A model generated the notes under the pieces. That model was not told where the DNA came from and searched no databases. It was given only the letters and a program-made list of their open reading frames with translations. Both the position numbers and the translations under genes were made by a program. From Chersky-840 sp035604715 (GTDB taxonomy: Bacteria; Actinomycetota; Acidimicrobiia; Acidimicrobiales; UBA8190), in contig CAVSWP010000011.1 of assembly GCA_963731665.1 (NCBI GenBank), positions 310,001-374,000 of the forward strand: 64,000 bases of DNA, read 5' to 3'. This document shows positions 51,192 to 59,832 of this stretch, in pieces (position 1 is the first letter of the stretch; each line of letters begins with the position of its first letter).

Positions 51192-51854
51192 TCAGGTCAG
51201 GACGTACGGCATGGCGCGGTGCGGCCTGGCCACGCGCATGTGCAAGGCCACGACGCCGCTCGTGACCGCCGCCCAGCCGCACCACACCGAGGCAAACCCG
51301 TCGACGGTCAGTTTGGCGATCACGGCCACCGCCACGAGGTTGACGGCGCCGAAGAGCACCACATGCCGGTAGCTGGAGAACAACAACGCCCCACAACAGG
51401 CCACCACGTAGAGGGTGATCACCACCAAGCCGTGACTCGGCTTGATGGTGTAGGCGAGATGGTAGGGCCGCACTTCCACGCCGAGGGGCCCGTGCACCAT
51501 CGCCGCCAGCAGCCATGCCGCCACCACGGTCCCGATGACCACGAAGGGAAGCATCATGCGCCGGCGCCGCGTGCTCGGTTCGAGGGTGCACACCGCGGCG
51601 GGGACGAAGATGGGGAGCAGGACGAAGGCGATCAAGAGGTAGACCCACAGGGCCACTCGACCGACCGTCGCCGGGACGTGGCCCTGCTGGCCCCACCACA
51701 CGAACGCCTCGTCGAGCTGGTGGGCACCCAGCACCAGCGGCAGCGCGGCGAGCGCCATGTGGTCCCGGCGCCGGTGCACGTGGCGGACCACGTCGACGCC
51801 GATGGCGCTGATGGCAAGGCCACCCACAAGATCGGCTTGAGGCGAGAAACACAT
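51192..51854 (-). CDS. DUF6629-type membrane protein
   Basis: 220 residues with about six to seven hydrophobic helices. Starts MCFSPQADLVGGLAISAIGVDVVRHV and includes LGAHQLDEAFVWWGQQG, which I recognise as the hallmark of the DUF6629 family (M-C-F-S start, HQ-x-x-EA-x-VW). Function unknown. Separated from the GAF-ANTAR gene by about 40 bp. Confidence 0.78.
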   Translation of the reverse strand: MCFSPQADLVGGLAISAIGVDVVRHVHRRRDHMALAALPLVLGAHQLDEAFVWWGQQGHVPATVGRVALWVYLLIAFVLLPIFVPAAVCTLEPSTRRRRMMLPFVVIGTVVAAWLLAAMVHGPLGVEVRPYHLAYTIKPSHGLVVITLYVVACCGALLFSSYRHVVLFGAVNLVAVAVIAKLTVDGFASVWCGWAAVTSGVVALHMRVARPHRAMPYVLT

Positions 51855-51895
51855 GCCGATCTACCGACCGCGGCCGCGGGCGCCGCCGCGACCGA

Positions 51896-52669
51896 TCACC
51901 GTGTCTTGCGGACCGCGCCGGGGGAGCGCCCCAGCGGAGGGGCCGAACGCAGCTCGACCGAGCTGAGCGAACGATCGATCACCGCCGCGGCCACATAGCT
52001 CAGCGGGACCTGACTCTTGCGGGAGTACCCCCTGAGGACGGCGAACGCTTCCTCCATGCTCACCTTCTGCTGTTCGGCCACGACACCCTTGGCCTGTTCG
52101 ATGACGACCCGGGAATTGAGCGCCCCCTGGAGCTGCCCGGCGACGTCGATGTGTTGGCGCACGATGCGCTCCTGCAGGATGCCGATAGTGGCCGCGTCGG
52201 CCAGGGCCTGGCTCAGGTTCACCTGCCGGGGCGTCATCTCCTTGGACTCGGTGTCAAAGACGTTCATGGCACCGATCACGTCCCGACGCAGCCGCAGCGG
52301 CAGGGCGTGGACCATGCGGAAGCCGGCGTCCCGGGCCATGGGGCCGAATCGCGGCCACCGGTCGCCGCCCGAGTCGAGGGGCTCGTTGAGGACCTGCTCG
52401 CCTCCTCGCTGGCAGTCGAAGCAGGGGCCCTCCTCGTTCTGGACCTCGAAGAGCTCGGCCACGCGCATGCGCTCGGTGGACGACGCCATGACCTGCAACC
52501 GGCCTTGCCGGTCGAGGAGCACCAGTCCCACTTCGGCGCTGTCGAGGAGATCGACGCATCGCTCCGCCAGCGTGGAGAGGAAGTCCACGATGTCGTAGTC
52601 GTCGACGAGCGTGTCAGCCAGCTCGATGAACGTCCTGGCCAACCACTGCTCTCCCCTTTCCTCTGTCAC
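51896..52669 (-). CDS. GAF-ANTAR regulator 1
   Basis: 257 residues: a GAF sensor (res ~15-165, including EEGPCFDCQRGGEQVLNEPL and HALPLRLRRDVIGAMNVF) and a C-terminal ANTAR RNA-binding domain (LQGALNSRVVIEQAKGVVAEQQKVSMEEAFAVLRGYSRKSQVPLSYVAAAVID). ANTAR proteins act as antiterminators by binding tandem RNA stem-loops. The Cys pair in CFDC may bind a metal or sense redox. About 40 bp downstream of a second GAF-ANTAR gene. Confidence 0.92.
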   Translation of the reverse strand: MTEERGEQWLARTFIELADTLVDDYDIVDFLSTLAERCVDLLDSAEVGLVLLDRQGRLQVMASSTERMRVAELFEVQNEEGPCFDCQRGGEQVLNEPLDSGGDRWPRFGPMARDAGFRMVHALPLRLRRDVIGAMNVFDTESKEMTPRQVNLSQALADAATIGILQERIVRQHIDVAGQLQGALNSRVVIEQAKGVVAEQQKVSMEEAFAVLRGYSRKSQVPLSYVAAAVIDRSLSSVELRSAPPLGRSPGAVRKTR

Positions 52670-52709
52670 TGGGCTTCCTCCCGCCGTGTGTTCCCGGGCG
52701 ATCTCGGGG

Positions 52710-53408
52710 TCACCGCTCGTCGAACCGTAGTTGCCCGGTCACCACCTGCTCGGCAACCTCTTGAATGGGCCGGTCGGCGGCGAAGGCGTGCGCCCGCAGC
52801 CGCACCAGCGCCTCGTCGACGTGCGCTTCGATCTGGGCGGCGATCATCCCCGTGGCCTGATGGACCACGGCCCGGTGATCGGCGACCTCCAGCGCCCAGG
52901 CCACCGACTCGGCGGCCGCCTCCGACTGCAGGACGAGCACGAGCTGGGTGACCAGATCGGCCACTTCGAGCGCGTTGGTGAGGTCGCCGTCGACCAAGGG
53001 CCCGGCCGTGTCCCGGTAGAGGACCAGCACCCCCAGCCTGGTGGCCTTCTCCTGCAGCGGCAGGGCGAACACCGCTTGGACGCCCATGGCGGCGACCGCC
53101 GCGCTGAATTGGGGCCACCGCTGGCCCAGGGCGCGCACGTCGCCGACCAGGACGGGTCTGCCCTGGGCGAAGGCGTCCACGGCCGGCCCCTGGCCGAGGG
53201 TGAACTCGAGGTCCTGGATGGCCCGAGCCCTCCCGTCGAAGGCGCTGGCCACACTCTGGGATTGGGTCGGGTCCATCAACGAGATGGCCGCGCCGCTCAC
53301 CGGCAGGAGTTCGACGCACCCCCGGCACAAGGTCGCCAGCGAGGGCCGGTCGCCGTCGGCCACCCCGGACAACACGGTCCAGAAGCGACTGGCGTCGTCG
53401 GTGCTCAC
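52710..53408 (-). CDS. GAF-ANTAR regulator 2
   Basis: 232 residues from GTG 53408: GAF (CVELLPVSGAAISLMDP ..., LGQGPAVDAFAQGRPVLVGD, FALPLQEKATRLGVLVLY) and a divergent ANTAR domain (VADHRAVVHQATGMIAAQIEAHVDEALVRLRAHAFAADRPIQEVAEQVV). Same architecture as the neighbour but weakly similar in the GAF part, so an old duplication or separate acquisition; the pair could form heterodimers. Confidence 0.9.
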   Translation of the reverse strand: MSTDDASRFWTVLSGVADGDRPSLATLCRGCVELLPVSGAAISLMDPTQSQSVASAFDGRARAIQDLEFTLGQGPAVDAFAQGRPVLVGDVRALGQRWPQFSAAVAAMGVQAVFALPLQEKATRLGVLVLYRDTAGPLVDGDLTNALEVADLVTQLVLVLQSEAAAESVAWALEVADHRAVVHQATGMIAAQIEAHVDEALVRLRAHAFAADRPIQEVAEQVVTGQLRFDER

Positions 53409-53712
53409 CGGCCCGGCCCGTGGTGCGCGGCGTCAGCCGCCGTCCTGGCGGCCCAAGGGTCGCCGTGGCCCGGTTCCGAGCGCGGCCGGGCCGCCACCGC
53501 GAGCCGACGAAGCCGGGGGTACACGACAGGCATGACTTTCCTTTGAGGATGCTCAGAAGAGGCGTCAAGCCTGTACGGGGCGACAACCTGGCATGGTCGT
53601 CCGGCCCAAACAAGGCGTCACTCCCAAGGGTGAACACCTACGACGCTACACGGACCACCCGGGTAGGCCGGTCACGGGGTCGAAGTGTCGGACCCGACCC
53701 CTGCGGAGCAGA
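53409..53712. other. 304-bp divergent gap between GAF-ANTAR and aconitase genes
   Basis: No supported gene. Should hold promoters for both directions. I see no confident -10/-35 pair and no clear stem-loop pair of the ANTAR-target type. Confidence 0.5.
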
Positions 53713-56415
53713 ATGTCGCCCATGGTCACAGGGTCACGTTCAGCCGACACCTTCTCCAGCCGGTCCACCATCGCCGTCGGTGACCGGAGGTTCGCGGTGC
53801 ACCGACTCGACGCCCTGGCGGGACTCTTCGACATCGGCCGCCTGCCCTATGCCATGAAGGTCCTCCTGGAGAACCTCCTGCGCCACGAGGACGGGCACCA
53901 GGTCCACGCGGCGGACATCGAGGCCGTGGCCGGATGGGCCAACCGCCAGGCGTCCGGAGCCACCTCGAACACCGAGATCGCCTTCACGCCCGAGCGTGTG
54001 CTCATGCAGGACTTCACCGGAGTCCCGGGAGTGGTCGACCTGGCCGCCATGCGTGACGCGCTCACGGTGCTCGGCGGCGACCCCCACTCGATCAACCCGC
54101 TCGTCCCTGTCGAGCTCGTCATCGACCACTCCGTCATCGCCGAGTCCTCGGGGCTGGACTCGTCGTTCGCCACCAACGTCGACATCGAGTACGGGCGCAA
54201 CATCGAGCGGTACCAACTCCTGCGGTGGGCCCAGCAGGCTTTCGACGGCTTTCGCGTGGTTCCACCGGGTACCGGCATCTGCCATCAGGTGAACCTGGAG
54301 TACCTGGCCCGCGTGGTGTTCGCCACCGAGGACGGCCAGGCATTCCCCGACACGCTGGTGGGGACCGACTCCCACACCACGATGGTGAACGGGCTCGGTG
54401 TGCTCGGCTGGGGCGTGGGGGGCATCGAGGCCGAGGCGGCCATGCTGGGGCAACCGCTCACCATGCTCGTGCCCCCCGTCGTCGGGCTGCGACTCACCGG
54501 CGCACTGCCGGAAGGGACGACCGCCACCGACCTGGTGCTGACGATCGCCCAGCTGCTGCGGGCGCACGGGGTGGTCGGCAAGTTCGTCGAGGTGCACGGC
54601 CCCGGACTGGCGCAGCTCCCCCTCGAGAACCGGGCCACTATCGGCAACATGGCCCCCGAGTACGGGGCCACCTGCGTGATCTTCCCCATCGACGACGTGA
54701 CCCTGCGCTATCTCCGCTTCACCGGACGCGACGAGGCGCACGTGGCCCTGGTCGAGGCGTACGCCAAGGAGCAGGGCCTGTTCCACCGGGTGGGAGACGT
54801 CGAACCGGTGTTCTCCGAGTCGGTGGCGCTCGACCTGTCCACCGTGGAACCCAGCCTGGCGGGGCCGTCGAGGCCCCAGGACCGGGTGTCGCTGTCGGAC
54901 ACCAAGGCGGGCTTCCGCCGCGCCCTCGCCTCCGGCACCCGCGGGGACGCCGGGCCCGCCCTGCGGGTGGCCTCGGCGCGTCTCGAGGGCGCCACGCCGG
55001 TCGAGGTGGCCGACGGCCACGTGGTTATCGCCGCCATCACGAGCTGCACGAACACCTCTAATCCGCAGGTGATGCTGGCAGCCGGGCTGCTCGCCCAGAA
55101 GGCCGTGGCCCGCGGCCTGCGCTCCCAGCCCTGGGTCAAGACGTCGCTGGCCCCGGGGTCCCGGGTGGTCATGGATTACTACGAGCGAGCCGGGCTGCGC
55201 GCCCCACTCGAAGAGCTCGGGTTCCAGCTCGTGGGCTTCGGGTGCACCACCTGCATCGGCAATTCGGGCCCTCTGCTGCCCGGCGTGTCCGAGGCGGTGC
55301 ACGACGGCGACCTGAGCGTGGCGGCGGTGCTGTCGGGCAACCGCAACTTCGAAGGCCGCATCCACCCCGATGTCCGGCTCAACTACCTGGCGTCGCCTCC
55401 ACTGGTGGTGGCCTACGCGCTGGCGGGAACCATGGACATCGATCTCACGTCCGAACCTCTCGGCACCGACGCCCAAGGTGATCCCGTCTACCTGCGCGAC
55501 CTGTGGCCGACGCCGGCCGAGGTCTCCGCCGTCATCGAGGACGCCGTGACCTCGGAGATGTTCCGGGAGCGCTACGCGTCGGTGTTCGAAGGTGACGACC
55601 GCTGGAAGGACATCGACACGAGCCAGGGCGACACCTTCAATTGGGAGGCGCGCTCGACCTACGTCCTGAAGCCGCCGTTCTTCGAAGGGTTCAGCCCCGA
55701 GCCTTCCGCCGTGGCCGACATCGTGGGGGCGCGGGTGCTGGCGGTGCTCGGAGACAGCGTCACCACCGACCACATCTCCCCCGCCGGATCCATCCGGCCC
55801 AGCTCACCGGCGGGCGTGTACCTCACCGACCACGGCGTGGAGCCGTCGGAGTTCAACTCCTACGGAGCCCGCCGGGGCAACCACGAGGTGATGATGCGCG
55901 GGACGTTCGCCAACGTCCGCCTGCGCAACCTCCTGGCGCCGGGCACCGAGGGGGGCGTGACCCGGCTCCTTCCGGGCGGTGAGCAGATGAGCATCTACGA
56001 CGCCGCCATGCGGTACCGGGCCGAGGGGGTCCCGCTGGTGGTGCTGGCCGGCAGGGAGTACGGGTCGGGCTCGTCGCGCGACTGGGCGGCCAAGGGCCCC
56101 GCGCTCCTGGGTGTGCGGGCGGTCATCGCCGAGAGTTTCGAGCGGATCCATCGTTCGAACCTGTTGGGGATGGGCATCCTCCCCCTGCAGTTCACGGAGG
56201 GGACCTCCACGGCGAGCCTCGGCCTGAGCGGAGAGGAGGTCTTCGACATCGCCGGGCTCGACGCCCTGCGGGCGGGGGACGTCCTCAAGGAGCTCACGGT
56301 GCGCGCCGGCGCGGTGGAGTTCAACGCCCGCGTCCGCATCGACACCCCCATGGAAGCCGAGTACTTCCGCCATGGCGGCATCCTCGCCTACGTCCTGCGC
56401 CAACTGGCCCACTGA
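53713..56415 (+). CDS. acnA: Aconitate hydratase A
   Basis: TCA-cycle isomerisation of citrate to isocitrate through a 4Fe-4S cluster. 900 aa, of the AcnA/IRP1 type. Cluster Cys residues: one in ITSCTNTSNPQVM, two in FGCTTCIGNSGP. Substrate motifs VGTDSHTTMVNGLGVLGWGVGGIEAE, GDSVTTDHISPAGSI, and swivel-domain Arg in GREYGSGSSRDWAAKGP. Start ATG 53713 has GGAG five bases upstream; an apparent 40-residue longer frame has no ribosome-binding site. Confidence 0.96.
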   Translation: MSPMVTGSRSADTFSSRSTIAVGDRRFAVHRLDALAGLFDIGRLPYAMKVLLENLLRHEDGHQVHAADIEAVAGWANRQASGATSNTEIAFTPERVLMQDFTGVPGVVDLAAMRDALTVLGGDPHSINPLVPVELVIDHSVIAESSGLDSSFATNVDIEYGRNIERYQLLRWAQQAFDGFRVVPPGTGICHQVNLEYLARVVFATEDGQAFPDTLVGTDSHTTMVNGLGVLGWGVGGIEAEAAMLGQPLTMLVPPVVGLRLTGALPEGTTATDLVLTIAQLLRAHGVVGKFVEVHGPGLAQLPLENRATIGNMAPEYGATCVIFPIDDVTLRYLRFTGRDEAHVALVEAYAKEQGLFHRVGDVEPVFSESVALDLSTVEPSLAGPSRPQDRVSLSDTKAGFRRALASGTRGDAGPALRVASARLEGATPVEVADGHVVIAAITSCTNTSNPQVMLAAGLLAQKAVARGLRSQPWVKTSLAPGSRVVMDYYERAGLRAPLEELGFQLVGFGCTTCIGNSGPLLPGVSEAVHDGDLSVAAVLSGNRNFEGRIHPDVRLNYLASPPLVVAYALAGTMDIDLTSEPLGTDAQGDPVYLRDLWPTPAEVSAVIEDAVTSEMFRERYASVFEGDDRWKDIDTSQGDTFNWEARSTYVLKPPFFEGFSPEPSAVADIVGARVLAVLGDSVTTDHISPAGSIRPSSPAGVYLTDHGVEPSEFNSYGARRGNHEVMMRGTFANVRLRNLLAPGTEGGVTRLLPGGEQMSIYDAAMRYRAEGVPLVVLAGREYGSGSSRDWAAKGPALLGVRAVIAESFERIHRSNLLGMGILPLQFTEGTSTASLGLSGEEVFDIAGLDALRAGDVLKELTVRAGAVEFNARVRIDTPMEAEYFRHGGILAYVLRQLAH

Positions 56416-56451
56416 CCCGACGCCCACCGGCCCACCACCGCACGGCGATCG

Positions 56452-58215
56452 ATGCCACCCTGTCCCCGCCGATGGCGTCACGCCGCGATGTTCGCCGCCG
56501 CCGTGGGCGCCGGCGTCCTGGGGGTGCTGAGCGTCGGCGTGCCACCGGTGTCGGCGCAGGCCCTCCCCCGCACGTCGCCCGATGCCGCCGCGGTGTACGA
56601 CGCCGATGCCCCCGACCCCGACGTGATCCGGGTGGGAACGACCTATTACGCGTACACCACCGCCAGCGACCTGGAGAACATCCCGGTGCTGAGCTCGACC
56701 GACCTCCAGACCTGGCAACCGCTGGGCGACGCCCTTCCGACCCTGCCCGCGTGGTCCGAAATGGGGCGGTCCTGGTCGCCGGGCGTGGTCTTCCTCGACG
56801 GCCAGTACGTCATGTACTACGCCACGGAGGTGACGGCCACCGGGCTGCAGTGCATCTCGGTGGCCACGTCCACCGTGCCCACCGGCCCGTTCATCGACAC
56901 CTCGACGACACCGTTCGTCTGCCAGACGAGCCTCGGAGGATCCATCGACCCGCAGCCCGTGGTGGACGCCGACGGCACGGCCTATCTGGACTGGAAGTCG
57001 AACGGGGGCGCGTCGACCACGCCGGCGTCCATCTGGGCGGCCCAGCTGGCGCCCGACGGCTTGTCCCTGGTTTCGTCGCCGCACGCGCTGATCACCCAGG
57101 ACCCCGGCTGGCAGACCACTGTGGAGGGGCCGGACATGGTCGACGCCTCGGGCGCGTACGTGCTGTTCTTCTCCGGGGGCGAGTGGAACGGGGCGGGCTA
57201 CGGAGTGGGCTACGCCGATTGCGCGGGGCCGCTGGGGCCGTGCGTCGAGCCCGACAGCTCCCCGATCCTGCACTCCGACGCCGCCCGGCTCGGCCCGGGC
57301 GGAGAGTCGTTGTTCCAGGACCCCGACGGGAATTGGTATATGGCCTACGCCGCCTGGGACGGCCCGGTGAGCAACTACTCCTACAGCGCGGGCAGCTTCC
57401 GCAGCTTGTGGATCGCCCCTGTCACCTTCTCGGGCGGCACGCCGGACGTGGAGGCGGGCGAGGCACCCGAGGGATACCACCTGTTCGCCAGTGACGGCGG
57501 GGTGTTCGCCTTCGGCGCGGCCCGCTTCGCGGGGTCGATGGGCGGCGCGCCCCTGCGGGCACCGGTGGTGGGTGGCGCCCCCGATCCCGGCACCGGTGGC
57601 TATTGGGAAGTGGCCGCCGACGGCGGGGTGTTCGCCTTCGACGCCCCCTTCGCGGGCTCGATGGGCGACCGACCTCTGGCCGCGCCCATCGTCGGCATGG
57701 CGGCCACCCCCGACGGCCGCGGCTACTGGCTGGTGGCCTCCGACGGGGGGGTCTTCGGGTTCGGCGACGCCGCCTTCTCCGGGTCGATGGGTGATCGACG
57801 TCTCGCCGCGCCCATCGTCGGCATGGCGGCCACCCCCGACGGCCGCGGTTACTGGCTGGTGGCGTCTGACGGGGGGGTCTTTGGGTTCGGCGACGCCGCC
57901 TTCTTCGGGTCGATGGGGGCCACACCCCTCGGCGCCGCGGTGGTGGGCATGGCGGCCATGCCCCAGGGCGGCGGGTACTGGCTGGTGACGTCGGACGGCG
58001 AGGTTTTCACCTTCGGAAACGCGCAGGACTTCGGGTCGATGGTGGGACAACGGATCAGCCGACCGGTGGTGGCCATCGTCGCCGGACCCGGCAGCGGCGG
58101 GTACTGGCTCGTGGCGTCGGACGGGGGGATCTTCTCGTTCGGCGACGCCGCCTTCTCGGGGTCCACCGGTGACATCCGTCTCCGGGCGCCCGTCATGGCG
58201 GGCTCCGCAGCTTGA
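56452..58215 (+). CDS. Secreted GH43-like glycosidase with six C-terminal GYWLVASDGG repeats
   Basis: 587 residues. Signal peptide (res 1-36, ending VSAQA). Catalytic five-bladed GH43 propeller (~45-325): ADAPDPDVIRVGTTYYAYTT with the general base Asp, GGSIDPQPVVDADGTAYLDWKS with the pKa-tuning Asp, and TTVEGPDMVD with the acid Glu. This family cleaves arabinan or xylan side chains. The C-terminal ~250 residues are six units of 41-42 aa (GYWLVASDGGVFGFGDAAFSGSMG...), a repeat I associate with Acidimicrobiia, probably a second propeller for binding wall or polysaccharide. Confidence 0.85.
   Translation: MPPCPRRWRHAAMFAAAVGAGVLGVLSVGVPPVSAQALPRTSPDAAAVYDADAPDPDVIRVGTTYYAYTTASDLENIPVLSSTDLQTWQPLGDALPTLPAWSEMGRSWSPGVVFLDGQYVMYYATEVTATGLQCISVATSTVPTGPFIDTSTTPFVCQTSLGGSIDPQPVVDADGTAYLDWKSNGGASTTPASIWAAQLAPDGLSLVSSPHALITQDPGWQTTVEGPDMVDASGAYVLFFSGGEWNGAGYGVGYADCAGPLGPCVEPDSSPILHSDAARLGPGGESLFQDPDGNWYMAYAAWDGPVSNYSYSAGSFRSLWIAPVTFSGGTPDVEAGEAPEGYHLFASDGGVFAFGAARFAGSMGGAPLRAPVVGGAPDPGTGGYWEVAADGGVFAFDAPFAGSMGDRPLAAPIVGMAATPDGRGYWLVASDGGVFGFGDAAFSGSMGDRRLAAPIVGMAATPDGRGYWLVASDGGVFGFGDAAFFGSMGATPLGAAVVGMAAMPQGGGYWLVTSDGEVFTFGNAQDFGSMVGQRISRPVVAIVAGPGSGGYWLVASDGGIFSFGDAAFSGSTGDIRLRAPVMAGSAA
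57472..58200 (+). repeat. Six ~125-bp coding repeats (41-42 aa propeller-like units)
   Basis: Units begin at the GYxxxASDGG motif, near 57472, 57597, 57720, 57846, 57972 and 58098. Units 3 and 4 (57720-57845, 57846-57971) are nearly identical in DNA at their 5' parts, showing recent duplication; units 1, 5 and 6 are more divergent. Confidence 0.85.
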
Positions 58216-58310
58216 TCAGCGACCCAGCGTGATGAGCGACCCAGCGTGATGAGCGACCCAGCGTGATGAGCGACTCGGCGTGATCAGCGACCCGGTGTGA
58301 TCAGCGACCC
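58214..58310. repeat. 17-bp tandem repeat array between convergent genes
   Basis: Five full units (58214, 58231, 58248, 58265, 58282) and a partial sixth from 58299, consensus GATGAGCGACCCAGCGT with variants. The stop codon of the GH43 gene (58213-58215) and the stop of the opposite-strand EthD-like gene (58301-58303) both lie in TGATCA within the array. Confidence 0.92.
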
Positions 58311-58648
58311 TCCAGGATCACCACGGGCTCCTCGGTGACCACGAAGGCGAGGCGGTCGACGTCGAGGAACTTGGGAAGGTCCGCCCACACCGTGGAGAAG
58401 TCCTTCTCGGCGATGTGCGCCTGGTACTGCTCCATGGACTCGAACCACTGCTCGGTCACCCCGTCGTACCCTCCGTCGTCCTCGGGCCCGTAGTCACCGA
58501 GCGCCCGGTGGTGCTGCTCGTAGCGCAGGACGTGGCTACCACTGCGCGTCGACACCACGAGCGGCCCGTGATGGTCGCGCCAGTAGGCGTGGAACTCCTC
58601 AGGCGACATCCCCTCCTTGCGGCGGACGAGGCACGTGAGCTTGACCAT
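58301..58648 (-). CDS. EthD-family protein
   Basis: 115 residues from ATG 58648 (MVKLTCLVRRKEGMSPEEFHAYWRDHHGPLV), with GGAGGT seven bases upstream. The start is the EthD/dimeric alpha-beta barrel signature (FHxYWRDxHGPL). EthD-like proteins accompany cytochrome P450 or act as small-molecule-binding accessory proteins; the role here is unknown. Its stop sits inside the 17-bp repeat array. Confidence 0.88.
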   Translation of the reverse strand: MVKLTCLVRRKEGMSPEEFHAYWRDHHGPLVVSTRSGSHVLRYEQHHRALGDYGPEDDGGYDGVTEQWFESMEQYQAHIAEKDFSTVWADLPKFLDVDRLAFVVTEEPVVILEGR

Positions 58649-58782
58649 GGTGACGACCTCCGTGGTGGCAGTCCTTCGACGCCGGGGTTCGGCGGCTCCC
58701 GGGGAGGTGCAGGTTGCCACGCGCCCATTGCTTGGAGCGAACCGCCGGCCACCCCCGACGTGTTCCCGGCGGGCCGTCGTCC

Positions 58783-59691
58783 TCAGGCGGAGGGACCGTC
58801 GGCGGCACCCGGAGCAGCCAGGTCGACCGTCAGCGTGACCTCCTCGGCGCCTCTGACCACGAGCACGGCCACGGCGACACCGGGGTCGGTGTCCTCGAGC
58901 GCGGCGGCGAGCTCGTCGACGGTGGTCACGTCGCGCTCCCCCACGCGCACGATGAGATCGCCCGGGCGGATCCCCCCGCCGTCGGCGGCACCGCCTTCCT
59001 CGACGGCGTGGACCAGGAGCCCGTCGCGCTCGGGAAGCCCCACCGACTGCCGCAGCCGGCGAGCCACGCGGGGGGGCGCCACGGCGATGCCCAGTCGGGG
59101 GCGACGGGGCACCTCGCCGCGCGCCAGGGCGTCGACGCGGGCCGAGAGCTCGCCGTCGGCGGGCAGGGCGAGGTAGAAGCCGTCGCCGGCGCGGTGGGTG
59201 TCGATGCCCACCAGGTTCCCCAGCACGTCGACCACGGGACCCCCCGACGACCCGCGCGCCAGCGGCGCGGTGTGCTCGATGGCGCCCCGGACCCGCCGGC
59301 CACCGGGTCCCCGGAACGCCACGTCGAGGGCGGAGACGAAGCCCACGCTGACGCGCACCGCCCGTCCCCCGGGATTGGCCAGGGCCACGACGGCGTCGCC
59401 CATGCGCAGCGTCGCCCCGGTGACCGCCAGCACGGGAGCATCACCGGTGTCCACGGCCACCACCGCCAGGTCACCGTCGACGTCGACGCCGGCGGGGCGC
59501 CCGCCCGCCCGCCTGCCGTCGGCAAAGGTGACCACGACCTCCTCGTGACGGATGTTGTGGGCGTTGGTGGCCACCAGCCCCGGGCCCACCACCACGCCGC
59601 TGCCTCCCGCACCGACGCCGACGACCGAGGGCGCCACCCTGGCCGCCACGTCTGCCACCGACTTCGAAAGCTCCTCTGCCACCGTTGCCAT
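58783..59691 (-). CDS. HtrA/DegP-type serine protease without a signal peptide
   Basis: 302 residues from ATG 59691 (MATVAEELSKSVADV; CGGAGGT upstream). Trypsin-like triad: His in LVATNAHNIRHEEV, Asp in DVDGDLAVVAV, Ser in LARGSSGGPVVDVLG. A PDZ domain follows (RDGLLVHAVEEGGAADGGGIRPGDLIVRVG). There is no signal peptide or membrane helix, which is uncommon since HtrA proteins normally act outside the membrane, so a cytoplasmic protease or chaperone is predicted. Divergent from an HxlR regulator. Confidence 0.88.
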   Translation of the reverse strand: MATVAEELSKSVADVAARVAPSVVGVGAGGSGVVVGPGLVATNAHNIRHEEVVVTFADGRRAGGRPAGVDVDGDLAVVAVDTGDAPVLAVTGATLRMGDAVVALANPGGRAVRVSVGFVSALDVAFRGPGGRRVRGAIEHTAPLARGSSGGPVVDVLGNLVGIDTHRAGDGFYLALPADGELSARVDALARGEVPRRPRLGIAVAPPRVARRLRQSVGLPERDGLLVHAVEEGGAADGGGIRPGDLIVRVGERDVTTVDELAAALEDTDPGVAVAVLVVRGAEEVTLTVDLAAPGAADGPSA

Positions 59692-59744
59692 TGCCTGACC
59701 TCCGGGATCCGCCCCTGACCTGCACTTCCGCCGGCTCAGAGGCA

Positions 59745-59774
59745 TTACTAGTAACTTGCAACTTGCAAGCTAGC
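59745..59774. promoter_or_regulatory. Palindrome-rich operator between htrA-like and hxlR-like genes
   Basis: AT-rich stretch with consecutive perfect palindromes: TTACTAGTAA (59745-59754), TTGCAA-C-TTGCAA (59756-59768), CTTGCAAG (59762-59769) and GCTAGC (59769-59774). TAGCAT (59771-59776) could be a -10 for the plus-strand gene. Fits a dimeric winged-helix regulator controlling both genes; binding is inferred. Confidence 0.6.
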
Positions 59775-59832
59775 ATAGGAAACGATGCAGCGGACCGCAC
59801 CGGTCGTGGCGCCACATGCGAGGATCGGCGAC

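Noticed and set aside
55804..58050. 748-residue minus-strand frame rich in His/Arg/Gly
   Set aside because: Antisense shadow of acnA and the GH43 gene; its repeats mirror the propeller repeats.
56452..58310. CRISPR array in the repeat-rich region
   Set aside because: The repeats are coding or 17-bp tandem units without unique spacers, and no cas gene is present.
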